The notes beneath the pieces were generated by a model, which saw only the letters and a list, made by a program, of their open reading frames with translations, was not told where the DNA came from and made no database searches. Position numbers and translations under genes: made by a program. A stretch of DNA of 64,000 bases from Leifsonia xyli subsp. xyli str. CTCB07 (GTDB lineage: Bacteria; Actinomycetota; Actinomycetes; Actinomycetales; Microbacteriaceae): assembly GCF_000007665.1 (NCBI RefSeq), contig NC_006087.1, positions 248,001 through 312,000 of the forward strand, given 5' to 3'. Numbering within the stretch: the stretch's first letter is position 1; every line of letters starts with the position of its first letter. Shown here in pieces: positions 16,695 to 25,654 of the stretch.

Positions 16695-17612
16695 GTCGCC
16701 CCCGGTCCGAAGCGGAGCCGCAGCTTCCTGAGCGTGAGCCGGCCGTGGCTCCTGCTCGCTCCCGCCCTCGCCGTGCTGGCGGTGCTGCTCCTGTGGCCGC
16801 TCGCCCGTGTGGTTCTGATCTCGTTGCAGGACTACGGCCTTCGCGAGATCGTCAGCGGCAAGACGAACTTCGTCGGCTTCGCCAACTATGCCGAGGTCTT
16901 CGGAAACGCCACACTGTGGACGGTCGCACTGCCGAACACCGTCGTTTTGGCGATCCTCTCGGTCGTGGGGACCGTGGCGCTCGGCACCCTCGTCGCCGTG
17001 CTCATGGCCAACCTCGGCCCGGTCTGGCGCACCGTCGTGGGCAGCGCCATCATGGTGGCCTGGGCGATGCCCGCTGTGACGGGCATCTATGTCTGGATCT
17101 GGATCTTCGACGCCGAAAACGGCATCGTCAACCAGACGCTCAAGAACCTGGGGCTCATGGACGAGTCCTTCAACTGGTTCACCAACCCGATCAGCTTCTA
17201 CGCGATCGTGCTGCTGAACATCGTCCATCACGGGTTCCCCTTCGTGGCGATCATCGTTCTCGCGGGACTTCTCGGTGTGCCGAAAGAGACGCTGGAGGCA
17301 GCGGAGATGGACGGCGCGGGACTTGTCCGCCGATTCTTCTCGATCGTCGTCCCCTCGCTCAAGCAGGTGTTCGCAGTGGTCATCATCCTGTCGACCATCT
17401 GGGACTTCAAAGTGTTCGCGCAGGTCTACCTCATGCCGGGGGGCTCGGGCTCGAACCGCCCGGTGCTGAACCTCGGCGTTTGGTCGTACGTGGAGTCGTT
17501 CGGCCAGAACCGCTACGGATTCGGCTCCGCCATCGCGGTGCTGCTGACACTGGTGCTGCTGGCGATCACCGTGATCTACGTCCGCACGATGCTGAAGGAG
17601 GAGAAGCTGTGA
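16689..17612 (+). CDS. Sugar ABC transporter permease (MalF-like)
   Basis: This permease of about 307 residues has six predicted membrane segments and the cytoplasmic E-A-A-like loop E-A-A-E-M-D-G-A-G (about residues 205-213), which docks on the ATPase. It begins at GTG 16689 inside the 3' arm of a strong hairpin, or at GTG 16731. A frame from ATG 16634 with a good Shine-Dalgarno reads through the hairpin and would need a frameshift to join this gene, so a lost N-terminus is the alternative. Its stop overlaps the GTG start of the second permease gene. No ATP-binding subunit is encoded nearby, so a shared multitask ATPase such as MsiK is implied. Confidence 0.85.
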   Translation: MSVAPGPKRSRSFLSVSRPWLLLAPALAVLAVLLLWPLARVVLISLQDYGLREIVSGKTNFVGFANYAEVFGNATLWTVALPNTVVLAILSVVGTVALGTLVAVLMANLGPVWRTVVGSAIMVAWAMPAVTGIYVWIWIFDAENGIVNQTLKNLGLMDESFNWFTNPISFYAIVLLNIVHHGFPFVAIIVLAGLLGVPKETLEAAEMDGAGLVRRFFSIVVPSLKQVFAVVIILSTIWDFKVFAQVYLMPGGSGSNRPVLNLGVWSYVESFGQNRYGFGSAIAVLLTLVLLAITVIYVRTMLKEEKL

Positions 17613-18436
17613 CGCGCAAACTTCGCGGGAACATCGCCAAAGCGGTCTTCGTCACGCTGCTGTTGATCTTCACGCTCTTCCCGGTCTACTGGATGCTGTC
17701 GAGCGCGTTCGACAAGCAGGCGTCGAGCGGCGGCCAGTCGCTTGTGCCGCAGGAGTTCACCTTCGACAATTTCGCCTATGTGCTCACCAAGGGCGGCTTC
17801 GATGTCTTCCTGCGCAACTCGGCCATTGTCGCGGTCTCCGTGGTGCTGCTGTCGGCGGCGTTCGCGCTTCTGGCGTCGGTCGCGGTGGCGCGCTTCAAGT
17901 TCCAGTTCCGCACGGCCATCCTGTTCATCGTGCTGACCGTGCAGATGGTGCCGCTGGAGGCGCTGGTGATCCCGCTGTTCGTGCAGGTGCGCGATCTCGG
18001 ACTGCTGAACCAGCTGCTCGGCCTCATCATCGTCTACATGGCCCTCTCGCTGCCGTTCGGCATCTGGATGCTGCGCGGCTTCGTCGCCGCGGTTCCGGTC
18101 GAACTGGAGGAGGCCGCGTACCTCGATGGCGCGAGCTGGTGGCGGATGTTCCGCTCGGTGCTGTTCCCGCTGGTCATGCCGGGTCTGGTCGCAACGAGTG
18201 TGTTCTCCTTCATCACCGCGTGGAACGAGTTCGTCTTCGCGATGACGCTGCTCGGCGGGGCGAGCGACAACTACACGGTCGCGATCGGTCTCAAGCAGTT
18301 CTTCGGCGAGAACGCGAACGAGTGGGGCTATGTGATGGCGGCCTCCACGATCATCACCCTCCCGGTCATGATCTTCTTCGTCGTGGTGCAGCGCCGGCTC
18401 TCCAACGGCCTGGTCGCCGGAGCCGTCAAGGGATGA
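17609..18436 (+). CDS. Sugar ABC transporter permease (MalG-like)
   Basis: This 275-residue inner-membrane permease has six hydrophobic segments and the conserved E-A-A-Y-L-D-G-A-S loop (near residues 171-179). It ends in the characteristic G-L-V-A-G-A-V-K-G tail of carbohydrate MalG-type permeases. The GTG start at 17609 overlaps the TGA of the first permease gene, and the stop overlaps the start of the NagZ-like remnant (ATGA), so the genes form one tightly packed operon. Intact. Confidence 0.9.
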   Translation: MTRKLRGNIAKAVFVTLLLIFTLFPVYWMLSSAFDKQASSGGQSLVPQEFTFDNFAYVLTKGGFDVFLRNSAIVAVSVVLLSAAFALLASVAVARFKFQFRTAILFIVLTVQMVPLEALVIPLFVQVRDLGLLNQLLGLIIVYMALSLPFGIWMLRGFVAAVPVELEEAAYLDGASWWRMFRSVLFPLVMPGLVATSVFSFITAWNEFVFAMTLLGGASDNYTVAIGLKQFFGENANEWGYVMAASTIITLPVMIFFVVVQRRLSNGLVAGAVKG

Positions 18437-18895
18437 GCGCCGCCGCCGACCCCACGCTGCGGCGTCTCGTCGCGAGCGTGCTCTGGCCGGGCTTCCTCGG
18501 GCGGACGGCCCCGGACTGGCTGTTGCGCGCGCTCGAGGGGGCTTTGGCCGGAGCGGTCTACTTCGGGAACAACATCGACCCGGACGATGCCGCTCAGCTC
18601 CCCACGCTGTCGGCGAGGCTATCGGCCGTGGGCGGCGGCGTTCTGCTCGGCATCGACGAGGAGGGCGGCGCTGTCACGCGCCTCGAAGCCGCACACGGCT
18701 CGACCCTGCCGGGCCTCGCGCAGCTCGGACGGGTCGACGATGCGGCCGTGACCCGCGCCGCGGGGACTGAGCTCGGCCGCCGGGTGCGCGCCTCCGGAGC
18801 CAATGTCGCTCTCGCACCGGTCGCCGACGTCAACTCGAACCCGCGCAATCCGGTGATCGGGACACGTTCGTTCGGCGACCGCGGCGCGTTCGTCG
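18433..18895 (+). pseudogene. Glycoside hydrolase family 3 (NagZ-like), N-terminal remnant
   Basis: The first about 154 residues match the start of GH3 beta-N-acetylglucosaminidases: L-L-G-I-D-E-E-G-G-A-V-T-R and N-V-A-L-A-P-V-A-D-V-N-S-N-P-R-N-P-V-I-G followed by T-R-S-F-G. NagZ enzymes remove GlcNAc from GlcNAc-(anhydro)MurNAc muropeptides. Right after this point, where K-H-F-P-G-H-G and the catalytic residues should follow, the sequence jumps to the middle of an AnmK gene in a different frame. The catalytic half is therefore deleted. The ATG overlaps the permease stop, confirming original operon membership. Confidence 0.85.
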
Positions 18896-19846
18896 CGCGG
18901 CGTCGAGCTGGCCGTCTCGCACGGGCAGACGCTGCACCACTGGGTCGAGGACGGGCATGCCCGCGGGACCCTGCAGATCGGTCAGCCCGCATGGATTGCC
19001 GAACGGCTCGGCGTCCCGGTGCTCTCGAACGTCCGCGCCGCCGACATCGCAGCCGGGGGAGAGGGAGCCCCGCTGATGGGCCTCTTCGACCGCGCGTGGC
19101 TGGCGGGGGAGGCCGTCCGCGCCGGCCGTCCGGTGGCGACGGTGAACCTCGGCGGCATCGCCAACGTCCAGGTCGTCTCTCCAGACGGCGGCCTGGTCGC
19201 CTTCGACAGCGGACCGGCCAACGCGCTGATCTCCGCCGTCGTGGCCCGGGCGACCGGAGATGCGCAGACACAGGACACAGACGGCCTCCTGGCTGCTGCG
19301 GGCACGGCCGACGAGGCGATGCTCTCGGAACTGCTCGCGCACCCCTACTTCGCCGCGCCGCCGCCCAAGAGCACCGGGCTGGAGATGTTCGATCTCGCCG
19401 TCGTCGATCGTGTACTGGCGATCGCCGGCAGTGAGCCGCCTCTCGCCGACCTGGTCGCGACGCTCACGGCGCTGACCGCGCGGACGGTCGCGGACGCGGT
19501 GCGCTTCGCCGTCCCGCAAGCACCGGCGCGGGTGGTCGTCTCGGGTGGAGGCGTGCGGAACCCGGCCCTGCTGCGGGCGCTCGGCGCGGTGCTCGGGCTC
19601 CACGGCATCCCGGTCGTGACAAGCGACGAGCTCGGGATCGACGCGGACCACAAGGAATCGCTGCTGTTCGCGCTGGTCGGCTACCTCTCGTGGCACGGCA
19701 TCCCGGTGGGCCTCCCGGGCACCCCTATCGGTCGCGCGCGCGTGCTCGGGCAGCTGACTCTGACGCCGGGGACCGTGCCCGGCCGGCGGCTCACCGGAAT
19801 CACCGGTCTGGAACTGGCCGAGCGATCCACTCTGGCGACACCATGA
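18896..19846 (+). pseudogene. anmK: Anhydro-N-acetylmuramic acid kinase, N-terminally deleted
   Basis: The frame from about 18900 reads V-S-H-G-Q-T-L-H-H-W-V, G-T-L-Q-I-G-Q-P-A-W-I-A-E and V-R-A-A-D-I-A-A-G-G-E-G-A-P-L, diagnostic of AnmK. The C-terminal V-V-V-S-G-G-G-V-R-N and D-E-L-G-I-D-A-D-H-K-E are intact to TGA 19844-19846. The first third, with the nucleotide-binding G-T-S-x-D-G motif, is missing: a deletion fused the gene out of frame to the NagZ-like remnant. AnmK converts 1,6-anhydro-MurNAc to MurNAc-6-phosphate in cell-wall recycling; this copy cannot do so. Confidence 0.88.
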
Positions 19847-20032
19847 AAAATATGCAAACGAGCAATATGGCGAAAGGACCGGCTGTTGCTGACCCGCAGA
19901 ACGCCGCCCAGCTTCGCCGCACTCCGGTGTGCGAGACGATTCCCGGCGCGGCCGTCCCTGCGCGCCTGCCGGAAGAGAACGGTACACACCGGTGGGGCGC
20001 TCTGCTGGCTGCCGGCGCGGAGGCGGGGCGGG

Positions 20033-20902
20033 ATGTCTGACGTCCTCTCCGCCGTCCGCCAAGCCGTCCCACGCTTGAGCGCGACCGAGGCGCGCATCGC
20101 GCAGACGGTCATCGAGCATCCCCAGCGTGTCGTCGATCTGACCATCGCGGAGCTGGCCGCTGTGTGCGACGCCTCGCAGGCCAGCATCGCCCGATTCTGC
20201 CAGGCGCTCCGCTACAGCGGCTACCGTGAGTTCCGGCTCGCTGTCGCGGCCGCGACCAGCCGGGAACAGGCGACCCGCGAGCGGTTCGAACTCACCGAGA
20301 GCGAAATCGACCCCTCCGACAGTTTGCAGGAGGTGGTCGCGAAGATCGCCTACCAGGAGACCCTCGCCATCGAGCGGACCGCGCGCGAACTCGATGCGGA
20401 GGCGCTGGACGCCGTCGTCGCCGCGATCATCGCCGCGTCGCGCGTCGATCTCTACGGCATCGGATCGAGCATCCTGACCGCTCAGGACCTCCAGCAGAAG
20501 CTCTCCCGCATCGGCCTCACCGCCTTCTGCTCGGTCGACTCCCACCTCGCGCTCTCCTCCGCCGCGTTGCAGAAGCCGGGCAATGTGGCCATCGCTTTCT
20601 CCCACTCGGGCGAGACACGGGAGACGAATCACGCGCTCGCCGTGGCGCGGGCCGCCGGTGCGACCACCGTCGCGATCACGAACGTTCCCGAGTCGAGCAT
20701 CGCCGCCGTCAGCGATCTGCTGCTCATGACGCAGGCGCGGGAAAACTTCTACCGGTCTGGGGCGATGGCCAGCCGCACCGCGCAGCTGGCGCTGGTGGAC
20801 TTCCTGTTCGTGCGCGTCGCGCAGCGGCTGTACGACCAGATGACCGATTCGCTCCGGCTGACCTACGAGGCCGTCCGCAGTCAGCGTCCGGAGCGCTCGT
20901 GA
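20033..20902 (+). CDS. RpiR/MurR-type transcriptional regulator with SIS domain
   Basis: This 289-residue protein has the N-terminal RpiR helix-turn-helix (residues 5-75; T-I-A-E-L-A-A-V-C-D-A-S-Q-A-S-I-A-R-F-C) and a C-terminal SIS sugar-phosphate-binding domain (residues about 125-250; Y-G-I-G-S-S and S-H-S-G-E-T-R-E-T). Such proteins sense phosphosugars, for example MurNAc-6-P, and control amino-sugar genes. It lies inside the decayed cluster; its stop overlaps the GTG of the GH20 remnant. The preceding 186 bp (19847-20032) can be read as a 65-codon frame from ATG 19843 that I do not recognise. The regulator itself is intact although most of its presumed targets are broken. Confidence 0.9.
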   Translation: MSDVLSAVRQAVPRLSATEARIAQTVIEHPQRVVDLTIAELAAVCDASQASIARFCQALRYSGYREFRLAVAAATSREQATRERFELTESEIDPSDSLQEVVAKIAYQETLAIERTARELDAEALDAVVAAIIAASRVDLYGIGSSILTAQDLQQKLSRIGLTAFCSVDSHLALSSAALQKPGNVAIAFSHSGETRETNHALAVARAAGATTVAITNVPESSIAAVSDLLLMTQARENFYRSGAMASRTAQLALVDFLFVRVAQRLYDQMTDSLRLTYEAVRSQRPERS

Positions 20903-21519
20903 GCGCCGCCGAGCGGCTGCTGCCGCGACCGCTGAGCCTCGAAGAGCGGCCGGGCGAGTACGTTCTGCGACCGGGGGCGCGCATCCATGCGTCGGCGGGG
21001 GCGGCGGGTGTGGCCGGCTGGCTGCGCGGGCAGCTCTTGGCGGCGACGGGCTACGGGCTCGACGGGGACGATCCCGGCATCCGGCTCGACTGGGATGGCT
21101 CCCTCGGCGACGAAGAGTACTGTCTGTCCGTCGCTCCCGGCGGTGTGCGGGTCCGCGCGGGAGGGGCGGCCGGTCTCGCTCACGGCGCCCAGACGCTGCT
21201 CCAGCTTGTTCCCCGCCGCCGTCTACCGCGCGGCTGCCCTGCCCGGCGTGTACTGGGCGGCGCCGGCGTGCGAGGTCCGGGACGCGGCCGCGTTCCGCTG
21301 GCGCGGGGTGATGCTGGATGTTGTGCGGCACTTCCTGCCGAAACGTGAACTCCTTCGCTACGTCGACTTGATCGCCCTGCACCGGTTCAACATCCTGCAC
21401 CTGCACCTCACCGACGATCAGGGCTGGCGGATGCAGATCGAGCGCTACCGCGGCTCACCGGCGTGGGTGCGTGGTGGACCGAGACGCAGGTCGGCTGGGG
21501 TCCGGACCGCCTGCGATGA
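20899..21519 (+). pseudogene. GH20 beta-N-acetylhexosaminidase, truncated and frameshifted
   Basis: The GTG start at 20899 overlaps the regulator's stop. The N-terminal domain reads L-L-P-R-P-L-S-L and G-A-Q-T-L-L-Q-L before a frameshift near 21205; F-R-W-R-G-V-M-L-D-V-V-R-H-F and I-L-H-L-H-L-T-D-D-Q-G-W-R follow in the second frame. A second shift near 21450 leads to T-E-T-Q-V-G-W-G-P-D-R and a stop at 21519. The catalytic Asp-Glu pair of GH20, which comes later, is absent. The enzyme would have released GlcNAc from chitin- or peptidoglycan-derived oligosaccharides. The gene is clearly dead. Confidence 0.87.
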
Positions 21520-21545
21520 CGGGGCCGACGACGAAGGTGGAGACC

Positions 21546-22532
21546 ATGAATCCGGTCGGGTGGACCTCGAGCACGGTGCTGGACCCGGCGTGGGGTTCGG
21601 AGTTGTCGGTCACGGACGAGAACGGGAAAGTCACCAGCGCTACCTATGATGCGCTGGTGCGGCGCACGGCGGTGTGGTTGCCGAACCGTTCGCAGGTGGG
21701 TCCGGTGCTCCTCATCATCGGCGGCATCGTCAGCGTCAAGGAGCAGTGGGGGCAGATGCTTCCGATCGCGCGCCGCTTGGGCGTCACGATCGCGGTCGCG
21801 GAGGCCCCGGGCGTTGGCGAGAACACACTGCCCTACCTGGAATCGCACCGATCGTTCGTCAGCGATGTTCTGGACGCCATCGGCGTTGGCTCCGATGCCG
21901 ATGTGCGCGTGCTGGCGCTCAGTTTTTCGCTGTCGCTCGCGGTGCATGCTGCTGCGACCGATCCGAGGCTGCGCGCGATCGTAACCGTGGGCGGGCCGGT
22001 CCGCGCGTTCTTCGACGACGATACACTGTGGGATCGCGTTCCGCGGACGACGGCGGACACCTGGGCCTCGATACTGGGCACATCGTCAGAACAGGCGGGG
22101 AAGATTCTGCGGGCGACCGCCCCGCCGCCCGATGTCTGGCAGGCACTGCGGATCCCGATCGCTTACGTTGCGAGCGTGCAAGATGAGATTGTTCCGGTCA
22201 CAGAGGTCAACCACCTCCGCGAACTCGTTTCGAACGCACACGTGCTCGTACATGACGATGTGCATGGTGCGCCCGCTCACCTCGGTGTGACCCGTCTGTG
22301 GTTGCTGGGACGGCTTCTCGCTGCCCCCGGCCCCCATCGGGGTAAAGTATGGGGGACGCTCGCAGGCCTGGGCGCGCGTGATCGAAGCGGCGAAGCGGCC
22401 GATCCGAGTTGCGGACTGAACCGAATTCCGGACTGGACCGAGTGTTGCGATGTGCCCGCGTCAGGGTGCTGCGTATGGAGAGGAGGACTGTGCCAAAATC
22501 GCCGCGTAAGCGTCCCACTCGGGAGACGGTGA
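21546..22532 (+). CDS. Alpha/beta hydrolase (FrsA-like)
   Basis: The frame encodes an alpha/beta-hydrolase resembling the FrsA/UPF0255-type esterases: V-L-L-I-I-G-G-I-V-S, then A-E-A-P-G-V-G-E-N and V-R-V-L-A-L-S-F-S-L-S-L-A, where the nucleophile elbow is L-S-F-S-L. The expected G-x-S-x-G is degenerate, so activity is uncertain. D-E-I-V-P-V-T supplies a possible acid, and H-G-A-P-A-H a His. ATG 21546 has GGTGGAG just upstream; ATG 21516, which overlaps the GH20 remnant's stop, is the alternative. The last about 55 codons (from about 22365) are unlike the family and probably run past the original end. Family moderate, substrate unknown. Confidence 0.6.
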   Translation: MNPVGWTSSTVLDPAWGSELSVTDENGKVTSATYDALVRRTAVWLPNRSQVGPVLLIIGGIVSVKEQWGQMLPIARRLGVTIAVAEAPGVGENTLPYLESHRSFVSDVLDAIGVGSDADVRVLALSFSLSLAVHAAATDPRLRAIVTVGGPVRAFFDDDTLWDRVPRTTADTWASILGTSSEQAGKILRATAPPPDVWQALRIPIAYVASVQDEIVPVTEVNHLRELVSNAHVLVHDDVHGAPAHLGVTRLWLLGRLLAAPGPHRGKVWGTLAGLGARDRSGEAADPSCGLNRIPDWTECCDVPASGCCVWRGGLCQNRRVSVPLGRR

Positions 22533-23110
22533 GAGCGAAGATCCTCGCGGCTGCGGAGGAGGAGTTCACTCGAAGCGGGTACGCGTCGACGAAACTCGAC
22601 GACGTGGCCGAACGGGCGGGCTTCACAAGGGAGCGCTCTACTCGAACTTCGATTCGAAGTCCGCTCTTCTGCTCGACCTTATTGAACAGCGATTCTCGCG
22701 CGTGCTCACGAATCAGATGACGACTGTTCTAGCATCGACATCGGTCGGTTCTACGTCGTCGCTCAGTGTCCAATCGCTGGCTTGTGGTCTGGCTCAACTC
22801 ACAGAACGAGACGAAGCGTGGCATTTGCTGATTATGGAGCTCGCCCTCCTTGCGACACGAGATGAGACGTCTGCGGCTCTGTATAGATGAAGCCGTGACA
22901 TCGTTCGCGCACAGATTCAGGAGGCGTTTGCGGCCCTGCTTGATCCTGAGGAGGAGTCAGGCGAGGTGCGCCGTTCTGAAGTGATCGCCACTCTCGTGAT
23001 TTCCCTCGTCAACACAGTGGCGCTGGATGGTTCCCTGGAGCGTGAGCGATACACCCTGGGCCTGCGCACGGCTCTGTTCGAGTCCGTTCTGCGCGGGTGT
23101 ATGGCGTGGG
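22475..23110 (+). pseudogene. TetR family transcriptional regulator, dead
   Basis: ATG 22475 begins a TetR helix-turn-helix domain (I-L-A-A-A-E-E-E-F-T-R-S-G-Y-A-S-T-K, D-D-V-A-E-R-A-G-F-T). At about 22625 one base is missing; K-G-A-L-Y-S-N-F-D-S-K-S-A-L continues in another frame. That frame holds the ligand-binding helices but is cut by a TGA at 22888-22890, after which the same frame continues with D-I-V-R-A-Q-I-Q-E-A-F. Two independent lesions make a sequencing artefact unlikely. Its regulatory target may have been the adjacent hydrolase. Confidence 0.82.
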
Positions 23111-23469
23111 GGACACGGATTCGACAGCGTCCTCCGCACCCGTTCACGCCCCGGCAGTCTGAGCGTCGACGCAATCGGCAAGCCGCACACCGGAGAGTTG
23201 CCGGCGATTGCCGCAACCCTGCTGCTTCTGTCGACAACGCGGCACGTGGCTGGCGGCGCTCCTGTTTGTGGCTTTTGGGTCTGCTGTGTGGAGAGGTGAC
23301 GCTGTCACCCCGATGTGCAGCAGGCGCCCCTGAAGTGCCACGGGTCGATCTCAAGCCGATCCAATCAGCTCACCCGTAATGAAAACGCATTCGCTTCCCC
23401 GAAGCGAGTGTTAGCAAATAACATTGGGAATAACACGGTTGCTATCCGTCGATGATGATTGGGGAACTT
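23111..23469. other. Decayed region before the OLD-family gene
   Basis: No gene is supported. Between 23111 and 23380 short, partly hydrophobic frames are present without recognisable family motifs, and may be the remains of a membrane protein once regulated by the TetR gene. From about 23380 the base composition drops, marking the left edge of the lower-GC OLD nuclease patch. GGGGA at 23461-23465 is the ribosome binding site of the next gene. Confidence 0.4.
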
Positions 23470-25273
23470 GTGAAGCTGATCTCCGTTTCGATCCGAGGCT
23501 TTCGTTCCGTTGAAGCCCTTGAGGACTTGACGATCGGCTCGCCTACTTTGTTGACTGGGCACAATAATGCTGGCAAGTCGGCGATCCTCGCGGCGATCCA
23601 GTTCCTCTTGCGCAGCTATGACCTGACAGACCGCTATCCAACCTTCTCGACCAACGGGGTCCCCGAAGGAAACGATGAGGACCACGCTCGGCCACGTGTT
23701 GCGGAAACCCTGGTTGAAGGCGCCTTTCTCCTCAGCGCCGCGGAGGCAGCAGAACTTGGGTGCGATCGAGATCTGAAGCTCCGCCGAATCAAGCGGAACC
23801 AGGGCGACGCCAAGTACGAGGTTCTTCGCGCTATCCCGGATGACACTCGTCTTCAGGACTTTGAAACCCAATCGGCGGAGTACCTCAAGAACCTCATTGA
23901 CGAGTTGGGGATCACCGTTGCTAGGAGGGTCAAGGACGATATGATCTCCGCCCTGACTGAGGCGGCGGCGAACGCGCCCAGCACTCTTGGGTGGGCTGTG
24001 GCGAGTCCTGCGATTGTTAGAGCCTTACCGCGAGTGGCTAGTTTCGATCTCGGGGGTGCCTCCGCGGCAGAGACAGTCATCCAGTCGGCCTTGAAATCGG
24101 CGTATGACGCCCATATCAATGACGACTCTTTGAGTGGCAGCGTCCGGGAACTGGAAATAGAACTAGAGAAGCGTCTCTCGAAAGACGCTGAGCACATAGT
24201 GAGACACATCAGGGAGCGGTGCCCCGATGTGGGTGAGGTGCGAATCTTGCCGTCGGTCAACCTCAGGTCCAGCTTCCGAGAGGTCGAGGTGAGTCTCGCC
24301 ACGCGCGAAGGCGAAAACGTGCATCTCAGAGAAACCGGGGCCGGGAAATCTCGACGCGTCGCTCTCGCGGTGTGGGAGTTCGTAACAGACCTGGTTGGAC
24401 GCTCGGACGATGACGTCGTCATTCTCTACGACGAGCCAGACACGCACCTGGACTACGTGCGTCAGAGAGCCTTCATGACGCTCGTTCGCGAGCAGTGCGA
24501 GAACCCGAATGTGCGGATGGTCATCGCCACCCACTCGATGAACCTGATCGACGGTGTGGACATTGCCGACGTGGTACACATTCGCCACGAAGACCACCGC
24601 ACGGCAGTAGACCGCCTCTCAGACGAATCCGCTGTGGGAAAGCATCTCGGAGCAATTGCGGCCTCACTGGGCCTCAGGAACACGGTCCTGTTGCATGAAC
24701 GTCTCTTCGTGGGGGGTCGAAGGGGCGACTGAAGCAGCGGCCATCCCAATCCTCTTTCATCACGCAATGAAGTCGCACCTTCAATCACACGGGATCGCCC
24801 TGTGGGCGTGTCGCAACAACGAAGGTGCGGCCGATTTCGCTTCTTTCCTGAAGACCCACGATAGAAGCGTGGTCTTCCTCGTCGACCAAGACTCCCGGAC
24901 CGCTGCCAAGCACATCTTCTCAGACGAGAATATGAAGGCCAGAGGGTTCTGCCCCGAGAACGATGCGCTATATATCGGCGATCAGGAGTTCGAGGATGTC
25001 TTTAGCGATCAAGAATGGACCGACGTTGCCAACAGGCACTGGCGACGTGTGGACGGGGAGAACTGGCAAGCGGCGCATATCGCCGAACTCCGCTCCCAGA
25101 AAAAGTTCAGCGACGCCCTCCTGGGACTGTTCAAGAGCGGAAGCTACGACGGCCCGGCCGGTAAGCCTGTGATGTCGAATCGAATGGCGCTAGACCTGAA
25201 AGAGAATAATGCCGATGTGCCGCCCAAGCTCGTCAAGATCTTCGAGCGGCTAGTGGAGAAAGCGAACTACTAG
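23470..25273 (+). pseudogene. OLD-family ATP-dependent endonuclease, broken at a G run
   Basis: The first part encodes an AAA-15/OLD-type ATPase: L-I-S-V-S-I-R-G-F-R-S-V, Walker A G-H-N-N-A-G-K-S (residues 30-37), Walker B V-V-I-L-Y-D-E-P-D-T-H and I-A-T-H-S-M-N-L-I-D. After a run of six G at 24712-24717 the frame ends at 24730. The next frame supplies the TOPRIM nuclease domain: V-E-G-A-T-E-A-A-A-I-P and V-F-L-V-D-Q-D-S, to the TAG at 25273. OLD nucleases act in phage defence or DNA processing. GTG 23470 has a GGGGA ribosome binding site and fits the family start better than ATG 23452. A one-base slip at the G run would restore a protein of about 600 residues. Confidence 0.85.
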
Positions 25274-25494
25274 GAATTCTGTCGTTCGTTTCGCCGAGCG
25301 ATCATGCGCGCCTTGCGCTGACTATTTGTGGGCTCGATCCAGATGTGCGGGTCTATCGACGGGTCAGACCAGAGGACCTTATGGAATGCGCCCTTCGGCT
25401 TTCCGCAGAGACGGCAACCATTGGGTTCGGGAACGTGATGGTTCCGAACGTAAGTTACCCGTGGAGATAGGGGTCGGACTGCTACCTGCGACAC
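25270..25494 (-). CDS. Small CxxC protein, phage-like
   Basis: This 74-residue protein has H-H-V-P-E-P-N-G-C-R-L-C-G (residues about 19-31), a CxxC knuckle with a nearby histidine pair, and a basic tail Q-R-K-A-R-M-I-A-R-R-N. Short proteins of this shape, with a zinc-knuckle-like N-terminal part and an arginine-rich end, are common in actinophage genomes; the resemblance is from memory and no function can be named. Its stop codon overlaps the stop of the convergent OLD gene (25270-25273). The lower GC of both genes suggests shared acquisition. Confidence 0.5.
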   Translation of the reverse strand: MSQVAVRPLSPRVTYVRNHHVPEPNGCRLCGKPKGAFHKVLWSDPSIDPHIWIEPTNSQRKARMIARRNERQNS

Positions 25495-25654
25495 GATCTA
25501 TACCTCACTTCCTCCTCGGTTCTTGCTCAAGTAGACCAGGGGCCACCGACGTTTGGGCGTCGTTCTCTCATCGGGAAGATAGTGAGAAGAGACAGTGATT
25601 TCCGTGTCGGTGAGATTTGACGGGGCGGGGATGCGGCTATGGGTAAGCCCGCGG

